Shown: piece by piece, positions 7,790 to 16,780 of the stretch | Position numbering within the stretch: the stretch's first letter is position 1 | Layout: each line of letters opens with the position of its first letter | Assembly (NCBI GenBank): GCA_964431735.1 | Contig: CAYSLJ010000009.1 | Coordinates: 1 to 64,000, forward strand | Reading direction: 5' to 3' | Length of the DNA stretch: 64,000 nt | Origin: CALARM01 sp964431735 | GTDB taxonomy: Bacteria; Vulcanimicrobiota; SpSt-956; JAKJGF01 | Position numbers and translations under genes: made by a program | The notes under the pieces: model-generated | Database searches by the model: none | Told to the model about the DNA's origin: nothing | The model's input: the letters and a program-made list of their open reading frames with translations, nothing else

Positions 7790-9850
7790 ATGAATATCAA
7801 TAAATGTAACTATAAACCAGTCGAATATACAATTTCTAAAAAGTCCGGAGAAACCGGGGAAAAAGATTGCGGTGATTCTTTCTCTCCTTCTTCTCCCGAG
7901 AAGGAATGGACTTTTCTTGTATTTCTGGATGCCACAAAAAATCATGATAAAATAGCCCTGTATAAATTAAAAGATCTCGAAAAGACCGGGTCTAACGAAA
8001 ATGTAAATATAGTGGCAGAAGTAACCAGAAGCAAGCACTTCATGGACAGAATAACAAAAGACTGGCAGGGTACAAAGAGATTTTATGTTACAAAGGGAGA
8101 GAAAGATAAAAATATAAGGCAGTTGGCCCATCTTTATTTACCAGGCCATACATATGGCGTAACTTCTCCTGAAGTGGAAAAAATGGATTTTCAGGATCCC
8201 GGTGACAACCAGACCCTGGAACAATTTCTGAAATGGGGTATGGAGAAATATCCTGCCAGACACTATGGTGTTCTTATCTCTTCCAACGGTTCAGGTATAG
8301 AGGGAATAATGGGTGATGAAAACAACAGAGTAACACTACCGGAACTGGGTGAAATAGCCAGAAACATAAAAGGTTCCACAGGAAAAAAGATTGATCTTAT
8401 GTTACTAGATGAAAGTAATTCCGCCAGCATGGAAGTGGCGACAGAACTTTCCGGCCATGTAAATTATATGATTGGTTCCGAAGGAGAGCTGAAATGCGCA
8501 AAAATACCTTTCGGGAAAGCTATTAAAACAATAAAAGAAGGAATAAAAGAAGAAGGCACAATAACTCCGAAGGAAGCAGCACTGTCATTTATTTATGAAA
8601 GCGGAAGACGAAAGTATGCTTCTGTTGATACTCCTTCAGTCTCTGCCATAGATCTGAACAAAACAGATAATGTCAATAAAATACTTGCTCCTCTCACAGA
8701 AGCCCTGAAAAATCATTCCGATAAAAAATTACTCAAAAATCTGGTTAAAAAAAGCCAGCAGTTCTATAACAGTAAAGGTAAAAAAGAATTTCTGGATCTC
8801 AGGGATTTTACAAAGGTAATTGCAGATGAGATGAAAGTATCAGATCCTCATCTTGCAGAACTGGCGAAAGAACTGGATAAAGAACTGGGTGAAATGGTTA
8901 TTGGAAATTTTTATGAAGGTGAAACTTTTCAGAATTCACGCGGTATTGCCATATTCGCTCCTTCAACAAAAGATGAAAGAACGGAAAAAATTTCCAGAAA
9001 AATCTATCCAGAACTGGCATTGAACAAAGAAACAGGATGGAATGATTTTATAAACAAAATAGCAACAGATAATCATTTTAAAAAATTTCTTTCTTCTGTA
9101 GGAGTCGGAGAAAAAGAGCTGAAGGTTCTGGACAAATTTTTCACCCTTACAAGACAGGTCTTTAATGTAGGAGTAAGTATCGGCAGTATAGGACTTGCTC
9201 TGACATGTCTTGATAATGTGGTAAACGGACAGTTAGCAGGTCCTGTAGGGACAGCAGTAGCTCTCGGTCTTGGCGGCACTGAAATTTCTTACGGCATAAA
9301 AAATACCTATTTATACGCTACAAATGAAGAAATAAAAGACAGAACACAGGTTTTAGATCCACTGTTCTACACAATGGAAGGTATTGCAATTACATCCACC
9401 ATGTCTTTACCTGCAAAGGTTCTCGGTGCCATGGGCAAGCAAATTGTACAGGGCATAGGAGCAATGGGAGGAGCATATCATGCCGCTACAGGAGCATATA
9501 AAGTTTTTTCGGCTTTAAATGATGATAAATTAATTAATAAAAAAGAAAAAGTAATAGACAATACTCTTGACAGCATGAGAGGCATTGCCGTAGTTGCAGT
9601 AACCATGGGAATAATACTGGGAGCAGGAGCTGCTTTTACAACACCGGCAGGTATTGTTGCCGCTGCCATACCCGTAGCAAGGGCAATATATAACATACTC
9701 AGTAACATAAAAGATCTTAAAGCAGAAGATGTAGATATGAAAAGTTTCAGGGAGAAACTGGCAGAGATACAGGATCTGTCAGGCGCCAGACCGAAACATT
9801 ACATATCTCCTACAATAAAAGGTATTATTGAAGGTGCGGGAGCAATATAA
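7790..9850 (+). CDS. clostripain-fold (C11) protein without catalytic residues, with C-terminal hydrophobic region
   Basis: 686 residues. The first 400 match the C11/clostripain fold: WTFLVFLDAT, then YGVLISSNGSG where active members have a WDHGSG-type motif, and LLDESNSASMEVATEL where they have DxCLMxxxEVAYEL. Both catalytic residues are therefore replaced (His by Asn, Cys by Ser), so it should not be a peptidase. Residues about 430-660 hold several Gly/Ala-rich hydrophobic stretches that could be membrane helices. No signal peptide is evident. The start is ATG at 7790 (a TTG lies just before it); no clear Shine-Dalgarno is visible. A decayed relative follows directly downstream. Confidence 0.7.
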   Translation: MNINKCNYKPVEYTISKKSGETGEKDCGDSFSPSSPEKEWTFLVFLDATKNHDKIALYKLKDLEKTGSNENVNIVAEVTRSKHFMDRITKDWQGTKRFYVTKGEKDKNIRQLAHLYLPGHTYGVTSPEVEKMDFQDPGDNQTLEQFLKWGMEKYPARHYGVLISSNGSGIEGIMGDENNRVTLPELGEIARNIKGSTGKKIDLMLLDESNSASMEVATELSGHVNYMIGSEGELKCAKIPFGKAIKTIKEGIKEEGTITPKEAALSFIYESGRRKYASVDTPSVSAIDLNKTDNVNKILAPLTEALKNHSDKKLLKNLVKKSQQFYNSKGKKEFLDLRDFTKVIADEMKVSDPHLAELAKELDKELGEMVIGNFYEGETFQNSRGIAIFAPSTKDERTEKISRKIYPELALNKETGWNDFINKIATDNHFKKFLSSVGVGEKELKVLDKFFTLTRQVFNVGVSIGSIGLALTCLDNVVNGQLAGPVGTAVALGLGGTEISYGIKNTYLYATNEEIKDRTQVLDPLFYTMEGIAITSTMSLPAKVLGAMGKQIVQGIGAMGGAYHAATGAYKVFSALNDDKLINKKEKVIDNTLDSMRGIAVVAVTMGIILGAGAAFTTPAGIVAAAIPVARAIYNILSNIKDLKAEDVDMKSFREKLAEIQDLSGARPKHYISPTIKGIIEGAGAI

Positions 9851-9975
9851 TCGTGACGCGTGACGCGTGACGCGAGGGTAATGACAGTTCTGATAGTTTG
9901 ACAGGTTATTTTGTATCGTGACGCGTGACGCGAGGATTTCGAACAGCCCCATAGTCGTGAAAAGTGAAGAGTGAA
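9851..9975. repeat. degenerate family A repeat with two heptamer tracts
   Basis: TCGTGACGCG(TGACGCG)n-AGG occurs twice (about 9852-9879 and 9916-9939). Between them is a diverged copy of the sequence found at 8-45. It begins immediately after the stop of the upstream gene. GTGAAAAGTGAAGAGTGA heptamers follow. Confidence 0.7.
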
Positions 9976-10038
9976 ATAATGGAAATAAAAAACACACCTT
10001 ATATATACAAAATCTTCCAAATATAAAAAACCTCCTGA

Positions 10039-10596
10039 AACATAAGGAATTTCACACAATATGTATTAAAAACTACAGAAAAAACAAATCCTTCACTGGC
10101 AGAAAAAGCCAGAAATCTGGATAAATCCCTGGAGGAAATGGTAAAAGCCAATTTCTATGTAGGCCAGGACGTAGATAAAGCAAAAGGGGTTGCCATTTAT
10201 GCACCGGTAAAAAAACTTTCCCTATCAAGATATATCCTTGATGATGTATATCCCGAATTGAAACTGGCGAAAGAGACGGAATGGCTTACCTTTATACAGG
10301 ATCTTGCAAAAGACAAAAAACTTTATGCTTTTCTCAAATACCGTGGTGTAAGTCATGAAGACATAGATTTCCTTGATAAATGCTGGTATAAGAGACTGTA
10401 AAGAAATAATCCTTGCAAATTGTCAGAACGGTTATTATCCTCGCGTGACGCGTTACGCGTTACGCGTCACGATATAGACTGTAAATATGATGGAGTTATT
10501 TTTTCACAGACCCTAACATCTGTGAAATCACAAAAAAAAGTGTGGAAATAGGAAGTATAGGTGCTGCAATTACAGTCTTTAAATCTCTAAAGTAGC
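10039..10596 (+). pseudogene. 5'-truncated, interrupted copy of the clostripain-fold gene
   Basis: An open frame from 10039 to 10401 lacks an obvious start and matches the middle of the intact upstream protein: compare LAEKARNLDKSLEEMVKANF here with LAELAKELDKELGEMVIGNF there. At LDKCWY the match stops where a 128-bp palindromic element (10389-10516) begins. Beyond it, frame 10517-10596 encodes VEIGSIGAAIT, matching VSIGSIGLALT of the intact protein, and ends at TAG. Removing the element restores a spacing close to that of the intact gene. The 5' and 3' parts of the gene are gone. An ATG at 10138 could begin an 87-residue product, but I see no reason to think it is made. Confidence 0.75.
10389..10516. 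repeat. palindromic MITE-like element A inserted in a gene remnant
   Basis: 128 bp with inverted ends TAAGAGACTGTAAAGAAATAA and TTATTTTTTCACAGACCCTAA, and a core of CGCGTGACGCGTTACGCGTTACGCG-type heptamers. A 127-bp copy lies at 52831-52957 and a half copy at 1-57. It splits the clostripain-like remnant, which shows that the element can insert. TA may be the target duplication, but this is not proven. Confidence 0.78.
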
Positions 10597-10816
10597 ATGA
10601 TGTAAGCTCTAACAAATATGCCTGTTCCAGTTTAGATTTTTTTCGGAGGAGCGCCAGGCAGGCAAAGCCAGGAGATTTATAATACCAAAATTGATAGCAA
10701 AATGTTATAACCATTGACTGGAGGGGACAAAATTACAGATTATCTGTTGTCGTATTTATCACTATCAGCATTTTATTATGAGAATCGTGACGCGTGACGG
10801 TAGGAACAGCTTCTCA
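10597..10816. repeat. intergenic, short heptamer tract
   Basis: TCGTGACGCGTGACGGTAGG lies at about 10784-10803 next to the end of the transporter gene. The remainder shows nothing I recognise. Confidence 0.5.
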
Positions 10817-12076
10817 TTAATTGATATCCTGCTCCTTTTTAATCAAACCTTCGTAATGCCTGGCAAGGGCAATGGCAGGTATAAATCTGATGAGACTTAT
10901 GGCAAGATTGAGAAAAGCCATATAATGAAGAGGTAAAGCCGTTACAATGAGGAGTAAACTTGCAAGACCGTCACCGAGTCGGCAGACAAAGGTTTCTACT
11001 ATAGCCTTTCCCTGATATTTGAAATCCCTGTCAGTAGGCATATAAAGTATTTCTCTCGAAGCCCTGTTGAAGGAATATTCTGTGCTGTAATTACCGATAT
11101 GATACATACTTCCGAAGGTAAGGCTCCCGGAACAGATAAGGGAAAAAGAACCTGCCAGATTGACAAGGGGTGCTATTAAAACAGCCGGCATCATACCTGC
11201 ATATTTCACGATACGATGAACGCAGAATATCTGAAAAAACAATCCCAGTCCGTTAATCCATAGATTCATTTCTGCCCAGAATTCTGTCCTCAATGCCTTA
11301 TCGGTAATACTGTATTTCACTATGGCATTCATCTGATTGTAAAGAACGGTTGCTCCTGAAGACATGAGAAAAGCGGCAAGCACCATCCACTGAAGATATC
11401 CGGACTGAACAATCAGGGAAAAACCGCTTTCACCTTTTTCATGTTCCGATATTTTTTCCTGTTTATCCAGATCTTTGTCCCTGAGAGGAAGAAGCAAATA
11501 CATAAAAGCAATTGTTATCATAAGAAGAAAGGAAGATAAAAAAAGAAGATTTTCCACTTCTATCCTGGTAGAAAGACTTGCCGTGAGGTAACTTCCCGCA
11601 AGTCCTCCGATAGTTCCACCTGCAGTTATTTTGCCGAAATAAGTCTTTGCATCATTGCTGTTACATATATCATTTACAAAAGACCAGAACATGGTTACAG
11701 TGAAAACATTATAAATACCTACAAAGAAATAATATATTATTATCCATACATACCGTCCCGGTTGTATACCCAGAAAAGGTATATTTATTTGAGGCCATGA
11801 CATCCTTAATATAAAGGCAAACAATAAAAGACATAAAGAAAAAAATATTGTTACAATCTTGATTAATCTTTTTGGATTTTGAATACATGCCAGTCTGTCG
11901 TAAATAAAATTAAAAAATAGAATGAATACCATAACTCCTATACCGAGATAGGGAACCCATTCATGAGGCAGTTCATTTGTAAGTGCTTCTCTCAGAGGTT
12001 TCACAATATAATAACCTGTCATTAAAGTAAATAACCACAGGAAAGATAACAGAGCAAGTTTATGTTCTCTTTTCAT
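10817..12076 (-). CDS. membrane transporter of the ATP:ADP antiporter (TLC/NTT)-like family
   Basis: 419 residues with about 12 hydrophobic helices. The first helix LLSFLWLFTLMTGYYIVKPLRE is the pattern seen at the start of TLC/NTT nucleotide transporters and their free-living relatives. Those in obligate intracellular bacteria are near 500 residues; this one is shorter, like the poorly characterised NTP/NDP exchange transporter-like proteins of other bacteria. The cargo is unknown and it need not be ATP/ADP. No Shine-Dalgarno is obvious before the ATG. The gene stands alone between repeats. Confidence 0.75.
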   Translation of the reverse strand: MKREHKLALLSFLWLFTLMTGYYIVKPLREALTNELPHEWVPYLGIGVMVFILFFNFIYDRLACIQNPKRLIKIVTIFFSLCLLLFAFILRMSWPQINIPFLGIQPGRYVWIIIYYFFVGIYNVFTVTMFWSFVNDICNSNDAKTYFGKITAGGTIGGLAGSYLTASLSTRIEVENLLFLSSFLLMITIAFMYLLLPLRDKDLDKQEKISEHEKGESGFSLIVQSGYLQWMVLAAFLMSSGATVLYNQMNAIVKYSITDKALRTEFWAEMNLWINGLGLFFQIFCVHRIVKYAGMMPAVLIAPLVNLAGSFSLICSGSLTFGSMYHIGNYSTEYSFNRASREILYMPTDRDFKYQGKAIVETFVCRLGDGLASLLLIVTALPLHYMAFLNLAISLIRFIPAIALARHYEGLIKKEQDIN

Positions 12077-12155
12077 AATTACGATAGAATAACACTACTT
12101 ACATATTTTTGCAACTATAAACTATTTATTATTCAGGTTATTTGTGTTAATATAT

Positions 12156-12189
12156 TCGTGACGCGTAACGCGTGACGCGTAACGCGAGA
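12156..12189. repeat. TGACGCG/TAACGCG heptamer array
   Basis: TCGTGACGCG followed by alternating TAACGCG and TGACGCG units ends in CGCGAGA. It lies between the divergent transporter and NAD kinase genes. Confidence 0.75.
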
Positions 12190-12223
12190 TGATAAACCTG
12201 ACTGAAGAGAGGAACTGTTTCAA

Positions 12224-13087
12224 ATGAAATCTGTCGGTTTGTTTCTCGACGATCAAAAAAAAGAAGCTATTGATACAGGGAAAAATTTAATAAAATGGTT
12301 TAATGGGAAAAATCTTTCTGTCCTTACGACAAAAAGTCTGGCAAAAAAACTCTCCAGAGAAGAAATAGGATTGGAAAAAGAAGAACTTCTGAATAAGATA
12401 GACTGGGCGGTAACACTCGGCGGTGACGGAACATTTTTGAGATGGGCTCACTGGGTTTCGGCAAAATCCATTCCGCTTCTGGGTGTAAATCTCGGAACCC
12501 TGGGATTTCTTACAGAGGTTAAATTATCCAACATATATGAAGATATAAATAAAGTCCTTGATGGAAAATTTGAAATAGAAAAAAGAATGATGCTTGAAGT
12601 TACTGTTACTGTTGACGGAGAAAAGGTTTTTCGTGATATAATATTGAATGACGCAGTACTTTACAGAGCCCACCATTCTCGTTCGGTAAAAATCTGCGTA
12701 AAGGTAAGTGAGAAATTTAAGCTCACCTATTTCGGCGACGGAGTAATCATAGCAACTCCTACCGGTTCTACGGCATATTCTCTCTCTGCAGGAGGGCCCA
12801 TAGTAAACCCGACTGTTGAAACAATCCTTGTAACACCGATATGCTCTCATTCTCTTTATCATAAACCCCTTCTGGTTCCTCCCAATGACAGTATATGGCT
12901 GAGTAATGCAGAACCGACAAGAGATATAAGAATATCCCTTGACGGTCAGAAGGTATGGGAAATGAGTGATAATGATGTTGTACAGATAAGAAGGGCGGAA
13001 GAAACAACAAATTTTATAAAGATAGGAACAGATTATTACCAGTTGCTCAATGAAAAACTTCAATGGGGCGGCGTTTTATGTCAGTGA
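12224..13087 (+). CDS. nadK: NAD kinase
   Basis: 287 residues, normal for NadK, which phosphorylates NAD to NADP in the cytosol. The phosphate-binding GGDGTFL sits at about residues 67-73, followed by LGVNLGTLGFL. NDAVLYR replaces the usual NE of the NExxi motif with ND. The conserved FGDGVIIATPTGSTAYSLSA region (about 169-190) and HSLYHKPLLVP complete the fold. The start ATG has AGAGGA about 11 nt upstream. The final residues CQ and the stop lie in a GTGAGTGGTGAAGAGTGA repeat. Confidence 0.95.
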   Translation: MKSVGLFLDDQKKEAIDTGKNLIKWFNGKNLSVLTTKSLAKKLSREEIGLEKEELLNKIDWAVTLGGDGTFLRWAHWVSAKSIPLLGVNLGTLGFLTEVKLSNIYEDINKVLDGKFEIEKRMMLEVTVTVDGEKVFRDIILNDAVLYRAHHSRSVKICVKVSEKFKLTYFGDGVIIATPTGSTAYSLSAGGPIVNPTVETILVTPICSHSLYHKPLLVPPNDSIWLSNAEPTRDIRISLDGQKVWEMSDNDVVQIRRAEETTNFIKIGTDYYQLLNEKLQWGGVLCQ

Positions 13088-13217
13088 GTGGTGAAGAGTG
13101 AAAAGTGAGCAGGGGCGAACCACTGTGTTCGCCCGGTACCGGCAAAAATACGCATCACGCATTACGCATCATGCATCACGACCCACCCGTCACGCGTTAC
13201 GCGTTACGCGTCACGAT
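13082..13217. repeat. mosaic of three repeat types
   Basis: GTGAAGAGTGAAAAGTGAG heptamers are followed by GGGGCGAACCACTGTGTTCGCCC, a hairpin also seen in variant form at 46468-46500 and 48900-48922. CGCATCACGCATTACG heptamers come next, then CGTCACGCGTTACGCGTTACGCGTCACG. The order of modules matches that at 46420-46567. Confidence 0.75.
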
Positions 13218-13236
13218 TAAAAAAGAGGTGTAAATA

Positions 13237-14418
13237 ATGAAATTCAATTCTGAACATGCTTATAAATATACGGAAGATTTATCTTTCCCCCGATCTCCCG
13301 GCAGCGAAGGAGAGAAACAGGCAAGGGATTATATTATCGATAGTTTTAAACATAAGGAACTGGATGTGGAAATTCAGGAATTTAAATTTTCTACCTTCCC
13401 TCTTTCCGTTATGGCAAGGATTTTTCTATTGCTTCTCATAACAATGCAGATTCTTATGTATATCTGCTATGACAGAAATCCTTTATATTCTGTTTTGATT
13501 TCCTTTGTAGTTGTAAGTCTTATAATCACATCCACAAAATGGAGGAAAAATTATCATAAACTCTATGACGTTCCTTGGAAAGAAAAGACTTCATGGAATA
13601 TCATAGCCAGAAAAACAAAGGAAAATGCCACAAAAAATCTCATATTCCTTGCCCATTACGATTCAAAATCACAGACTCTTCCCGCTTTCTGGAGGGCAAC
13701 TCTCTTCGGCACATCTCTCGTCGGAAGCGTTTCCCTCATAGGATTAACCACCGTGCTCGCAATATGTAAATTCATTGACTGGCCCGTTCCTGTGTGGGAT
13801 AAAAGTCTTCTCTTTTATCTATGTGTCATTACAACTGTAGCTCTCTTTTTACTGCAACTTAACAGGTCAGGGAACAAATCTCCTGGCTCACTGGACAATG
13901 CATCAGGCATTGGAGTTCTTCTAGAACTCGCGAAAATACTTCCTGAAGAGGTGAACAACACAAACCTTACTTTCATCGCAACAGGAGCGGAAGAAGACGG
14001 ACTGTGCGGTGCGGTAAGATTTATGGAGACAGAAGGATATAAATACGATAAAGAAAAGACCTATTTTATAAATTTTGACGGCCCGGGAGCAGAAGGTAAT
14101 ATAATAATAACCTCTTCCTACGGAATACCTCCCTTTCATACGGGAGGCCTCCTGACTCCTCTGTCTTTAAAAATAGCAAAAGAACTTAAATATCCTGTTA
14201 CAAAGGGTTATATTCCTCTGGGAGCGGGACTGGATCAGTTTCCCGTATCGGTATACGGATTTCCTGTAATAACAGTATCAGGTGGTAAATTATTTTCAAA
14301 GATAATTTTTGCAATTCACTCGGAATATGATAGAATGGATCTTATATCAAGACATGCTCTCGAAAGAGCCGGTAATCTGTGCTATAAAATGGCTCTGGAG
14401 ATAGACAGATATTTTTAG
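13237..14418 (+). CDS. M28-family zinc aminopeptidase-like membrane protein
   Basis: 393 residues. All five ligands of the co-catalytic M28 zinc pair can be assigned: HYD near 140, DNASG near 221, EE near 251, D in INFDGPG near 280 and H in IHSEYD near 360. Two hydrophobic stretches (about 65-100) and a further one near 165-210 are inserted before and within the domain, which suggests membrane anchoring, as in other membrane M28 peptidases. There is no cleavable signal peptide. AGAGGTG precedes the ATG at good distance. The substrate is unknown. Confidence 0.85.
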   Translation: MKFNSEHAYKYTEDLSFPRSPGSEGEKQARDYIIDSFKHKELDVEIQEFKFSTFPLSVMARIFLLLLITMQILMYICYDRNPLYSVLISFVVVSLIITSTKWRKNYHKLYDVPWKEKTSWNIIARKTKENATKNLIFLAHYDSKSQTLPAFWRATLFGTSLVGSVSLIGLTTVLAICKFIDWPVPVWDKSLLFYLCVITTVALFLLQLNRSGNKSPGSLDNASGIGVLLELAKILPEEVNNTNLTFIATGAEEDGLCGAVRFMETEGYKYDKEKTYFINFDGPGAEGNIIITSSYGIPPFHTGGLLTPLSLKIAKELKYPVTKGYIPLGAGLDQFPVSVYGFPVITVSGGKLFSKIIFAIHSEYDRMDLISRHALERAGNLCYKMALEIDRYF

Positions 14419-14472
14419 AGTTGAAAGTTGAGAGTTGAGAATTGAGAGTTTAAAACACTCAACACTCAACAT
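14417..14472. repeat. GTTGAGA-type heptamer array
   Basis: Units such as GTTGAAA and GTTGAGA are followed by the inverted ACACTCAACACTCAAC. The period is again 7 nt. It lies between the stop at 14418 and the next Shine-Dalgarno. Confidence 0.6.
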
Positions 14473-14504
14473 TAAACCATAAACTATATTTAAGAGGTGA
14501 TTTT

Positions 14505-15629
14505 ATGTTAACAGAATTCGCTCCTCCCGAGAGAGCGGAACTTAAAGAAGTTATGGAACAGAATATGGCTTTAAAAGACCATACCCTTATAAAAACACTC
14601 CTTGATAGTTCCCCTGATATGGTAGTCATACTGAACGAGTATCGGCAGATTATCCTGGCAAATGATAATTTTTTGAAATTTCTGAATAGAGAAGAAGAAA
14701 AGAATATTATCGGGAAAAGGCCGGGGGAAGCTGTAGGTTGTATTCATGCCGATGAAGGGCCGGGAGGATGTGGCACATCAAAATTCTGTAAATATTGCGG
14801 TGCAGCCCATGCTATAGTAAACACCATTACACAAAATAAAAAAGATGTACAGGAATGCAGGATAAATATCAGCGATGAAGCAGGTATTACTGCATTAACA
14901 CTTCGTGTATGGACAACACCTTTCAATATCAATGGCGATAACTATGTTATCTTCTGTGTCAGAGATGTATCAGATGAAAAATACCGTTATATGCTCGAGA
15001 GGATTTTCTTTCATGATATTTTAAACCTTGCCGGAGGACTTCAGGGTATTATGGAATTAATGCCTGATCTGACAGAAGAAGAGGCAAGGGATTTTTATAA
15101 AGAAGGTCTCACTCTTTCAAGACAGCTTATAGGAGAAATAGAAAGCCAGCGTTCCCTTCTTCAGGCAGAAAGAGGAGATTTACATGTAAATATTACAGAA
15201 ATTTTTGTGCCTGAATTTCTGTCTGCCATATGTACACTCTATAGAAATCATCCTGTAGCGGAAAACAAAATTATGCCGGAACCGAACATCAAAGGGGAAC
15301 ATTCTATAGACACAGACCAGGTACTGTTAAGTAGAGTAATAGGAAATCTCATAAAAAATGCTCTTGAAGCATCTGAACCGGGTCAGAAAGTAACAGTTTC
15401 TTATACAAATGATAAGAAAAATATTGTATTTTCTATCTATAATGAAAAAGAAATGCCTGAAGAAGTAAAAATGCAGATATTTAATCGTTCTTTCAGCACG
15501 AAAGCATCTTCAGGTAGAGGACTCGGCACATACAGCGTAAAACTTTTAACGGAAAGATATCTGAAAGGTAAAGTGGATTTTACTTCTACAGAGGAAGGAA
15601 CTACTTTTAATGTGAGATTGCCTGTTTAG
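14505..15629 (+). CDS. PAS-domain sensor histidine kinase with cysteine-rich sensor region
   Basis: 374 residues, no membrane segment. A PAS domain occupies about residues 25-165 and contains a cluster of four cysteines (about 80-105, in GCIHADE...GGCGTSKFCKYCG) that could bind metal or a cofactor. The dimerisation helix carries FFHDILN, with His as the likely phospho-acceptor, of the HDxxN type rather than HExxxP. The ATPase part has the N box VIGNLIKNALEAS and a G2-like GRGLGTYSVKLL; the G1 box is poorly matched. AGAGGTGATTTT gives a good ribosome-binding site. No response regulator is adjacent. Confidence 0.85.
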   Translation: MLTEFAPPERAELKEVMEQNMALKDHTLIKTLLDSSPDMVVILNEYRQIILANDNFLKFLNREEEKNIIGKRPGEAVGCIHADEGPGGCGTSKFCKYCGAAHAIVNTITQNKKDVQECRINISDEAGITALTLRVWTTPFNINGDNYVIFCVRDVSDEKYRYMLERIFFHDILNLAGGLQGIMELMPDLTEEEARDFYKEGLTLSRQLIGEIESQRSLLQAERGDLHVNITEIFVPEFLSAICTLYRNHPVAENKIMPEPNIKGEHSIDTDQVLLSRVIGNLIKNALEASEPGQKVTVSYTNDKKNIVFSIYNEKEMPEEVKMQIFNRSFSTKASSGRGLGTYSVKLLTERYLKGKVDFTSTEEGTTFNVRLPV

Positions 15630-15768
15630 TGAGTCGTGAGTAGGGAAAAGTGAATAGTGAATAGTGAAAAGTGAGTAGGGAAAAGTGAATAGTGAATAGT
15701 AAAAAGTGAAGCCTGAAGGGTGAGCAGGCATACCCTGCGCATCACGCATCACGCGTCACGCGTCACGT
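15629..15768. repeat. long heptamer array downstream of the kinase gene
   Basis: GTGAGTC, GTGAATA and GTGAAAA units run from the stop codon to about 15715, followed by CGCATCACGCATCACGCGTCACGCGTCACG. The TGATGCG and TGACGCG classes grade into each other here, which shows that they are one family. Confidence 0.7.
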
Positions 15769-15791
15769 TTCCGTACAACAGGAGAATAAAA

Positions 15792-16724
15792 ATGACAACA
15801 TATCTGATAACAGGGGGCTGTGGTTTTATAGGCTCCCACATAGCTGAAGAACTTTTAAAAAGTCAGGAAAATAAGATTATTATAATAGATAATTTATCAT
15901 CCGGATATTTAAAAAATATTGAACATATAAAAGACAGAGTGGAATTTATAGAAGCAGATATAAGAGATTTCAACAAAATACTTCACGCAATGAAAGGTGT
16001 GGATTATGTTTTTCATGAAGCTGCTCTCGTATCGGTTTTCGATTCTATAAATCGCCCTCTTGATAATCACAGTATAAATCTAACTGGAACTCTTAATATT
16101 CTGGAAGGTGCCAGAAGAAGTAAAGTAAAAAGAGTAGTCCTGGCAGGTTCTGCTGCAGTATACGGCAACGATCCTGTTCTTCCGAAGGTTGAAACTATGG
16201 TTCCATGCCCTCTGACTCCCTACGGGATATCAAAGCTGGGAAAAGAGTATTACGGAAAAATTTATTCGGAACTATATAATTTACCTGTCATATCACTCAG
16301 ATATTTCAATGTATTCGGCCCGCGGCAGGATCCGTCTTCTCCATATTCAGGTGTCATCTCAAAATTTACAGATAATATCCTGTCAGGCAAATCCCCCGTT
16401 ATATTCGGCGATGGTCTGCAGACAAGGGATTTTGTATTTGTAAAAGATGTGGTAAAAGCAAATATTCTGGCTATGAACAGTAAGAAAGTTAAGGGCGGAG
16501 AAGTATTTAATATTGCCACAGGCATTTCGGAGAATCTTATAACATTACTGGAAATAATAAATAAAATTGCAGGAAAAAATATAAAGGCAATCTATAAAGA
16601 GGAACGGGAAGGAGACATAAGACATTCTGCGGCAGATATAACAAAAGCCAGAGAGATACTGGGATATGAACCTTCTTTTACTCTGGAAGATGGAATGAAA
16701 ATACTTCTTTTAAATAGAGAGTAA
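15792..16724 (+). CDS. NAD-dependent sugar epimerase/dehydratase (UDP-glucose 4-epimerase family)
   Basis: 310 residues of the extended short-chain dehydrogenase family. The Rossmann motif GGCGFIGSH sits at about 8-16, and the catalytic YGISK at about 145-150 with upstream AGSAAVYG. FNVFGPRQ and FVFVKDVVKA are typical of UDP-sugar 4-epimerases. The start is ATG at 15792, preceded by AGGAGA; the open frame reaches 24 codons further up, but only through repeat DNA. It could make nucleotide sugars for the Pel-type locus nearby, but it lies on the opposite strand and the link is only by position. Confidence 0.9.
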   Translation: MTTYLITGGCGFIGSHIAEELLKSQENKIIIIDNLSSGYLKNIEHIKDRVEFIEADIRDFNKILHAMKGVDYVFHEAALVSVFDSINRPLDNHSINLTGTLNILEGARRSKVKRVVLAGSAAVYGNDPVLPKVETMVPCPLTPYGISKLGKEYYGKIYSELYNLPVISLRYFNVFGPRQDPSSPYSGVISKFTDNILSGKSPVIFGDGLQTRDFVFVKDVVKANILAMNSKKVKGGEVFNIATGISENLITLLEIINKIAGKNIKAIYKEEREGDIRHSAADITKAREILGYEPSFTLEDGMKILLLNRE

Positions 16725-16780
16725 TATCTTTTCCATCTAAATTCATACCAGTTCATTTAACGTTTTTTTATTCAGTTAAC

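Noticed and set aside
10496..10714. A 72-residue minus-strand frame
   Set aside because: It lies antisense to the end of repeat element A and to the remnant of the clostripain-like gene, and shows no protein-like features.
13082..13217. Heptamer arrays as possible CRISPR arrays
   Set aside because: The units are 7 nt in direct succession with no unique spacers, and no cas gene is present in the window.
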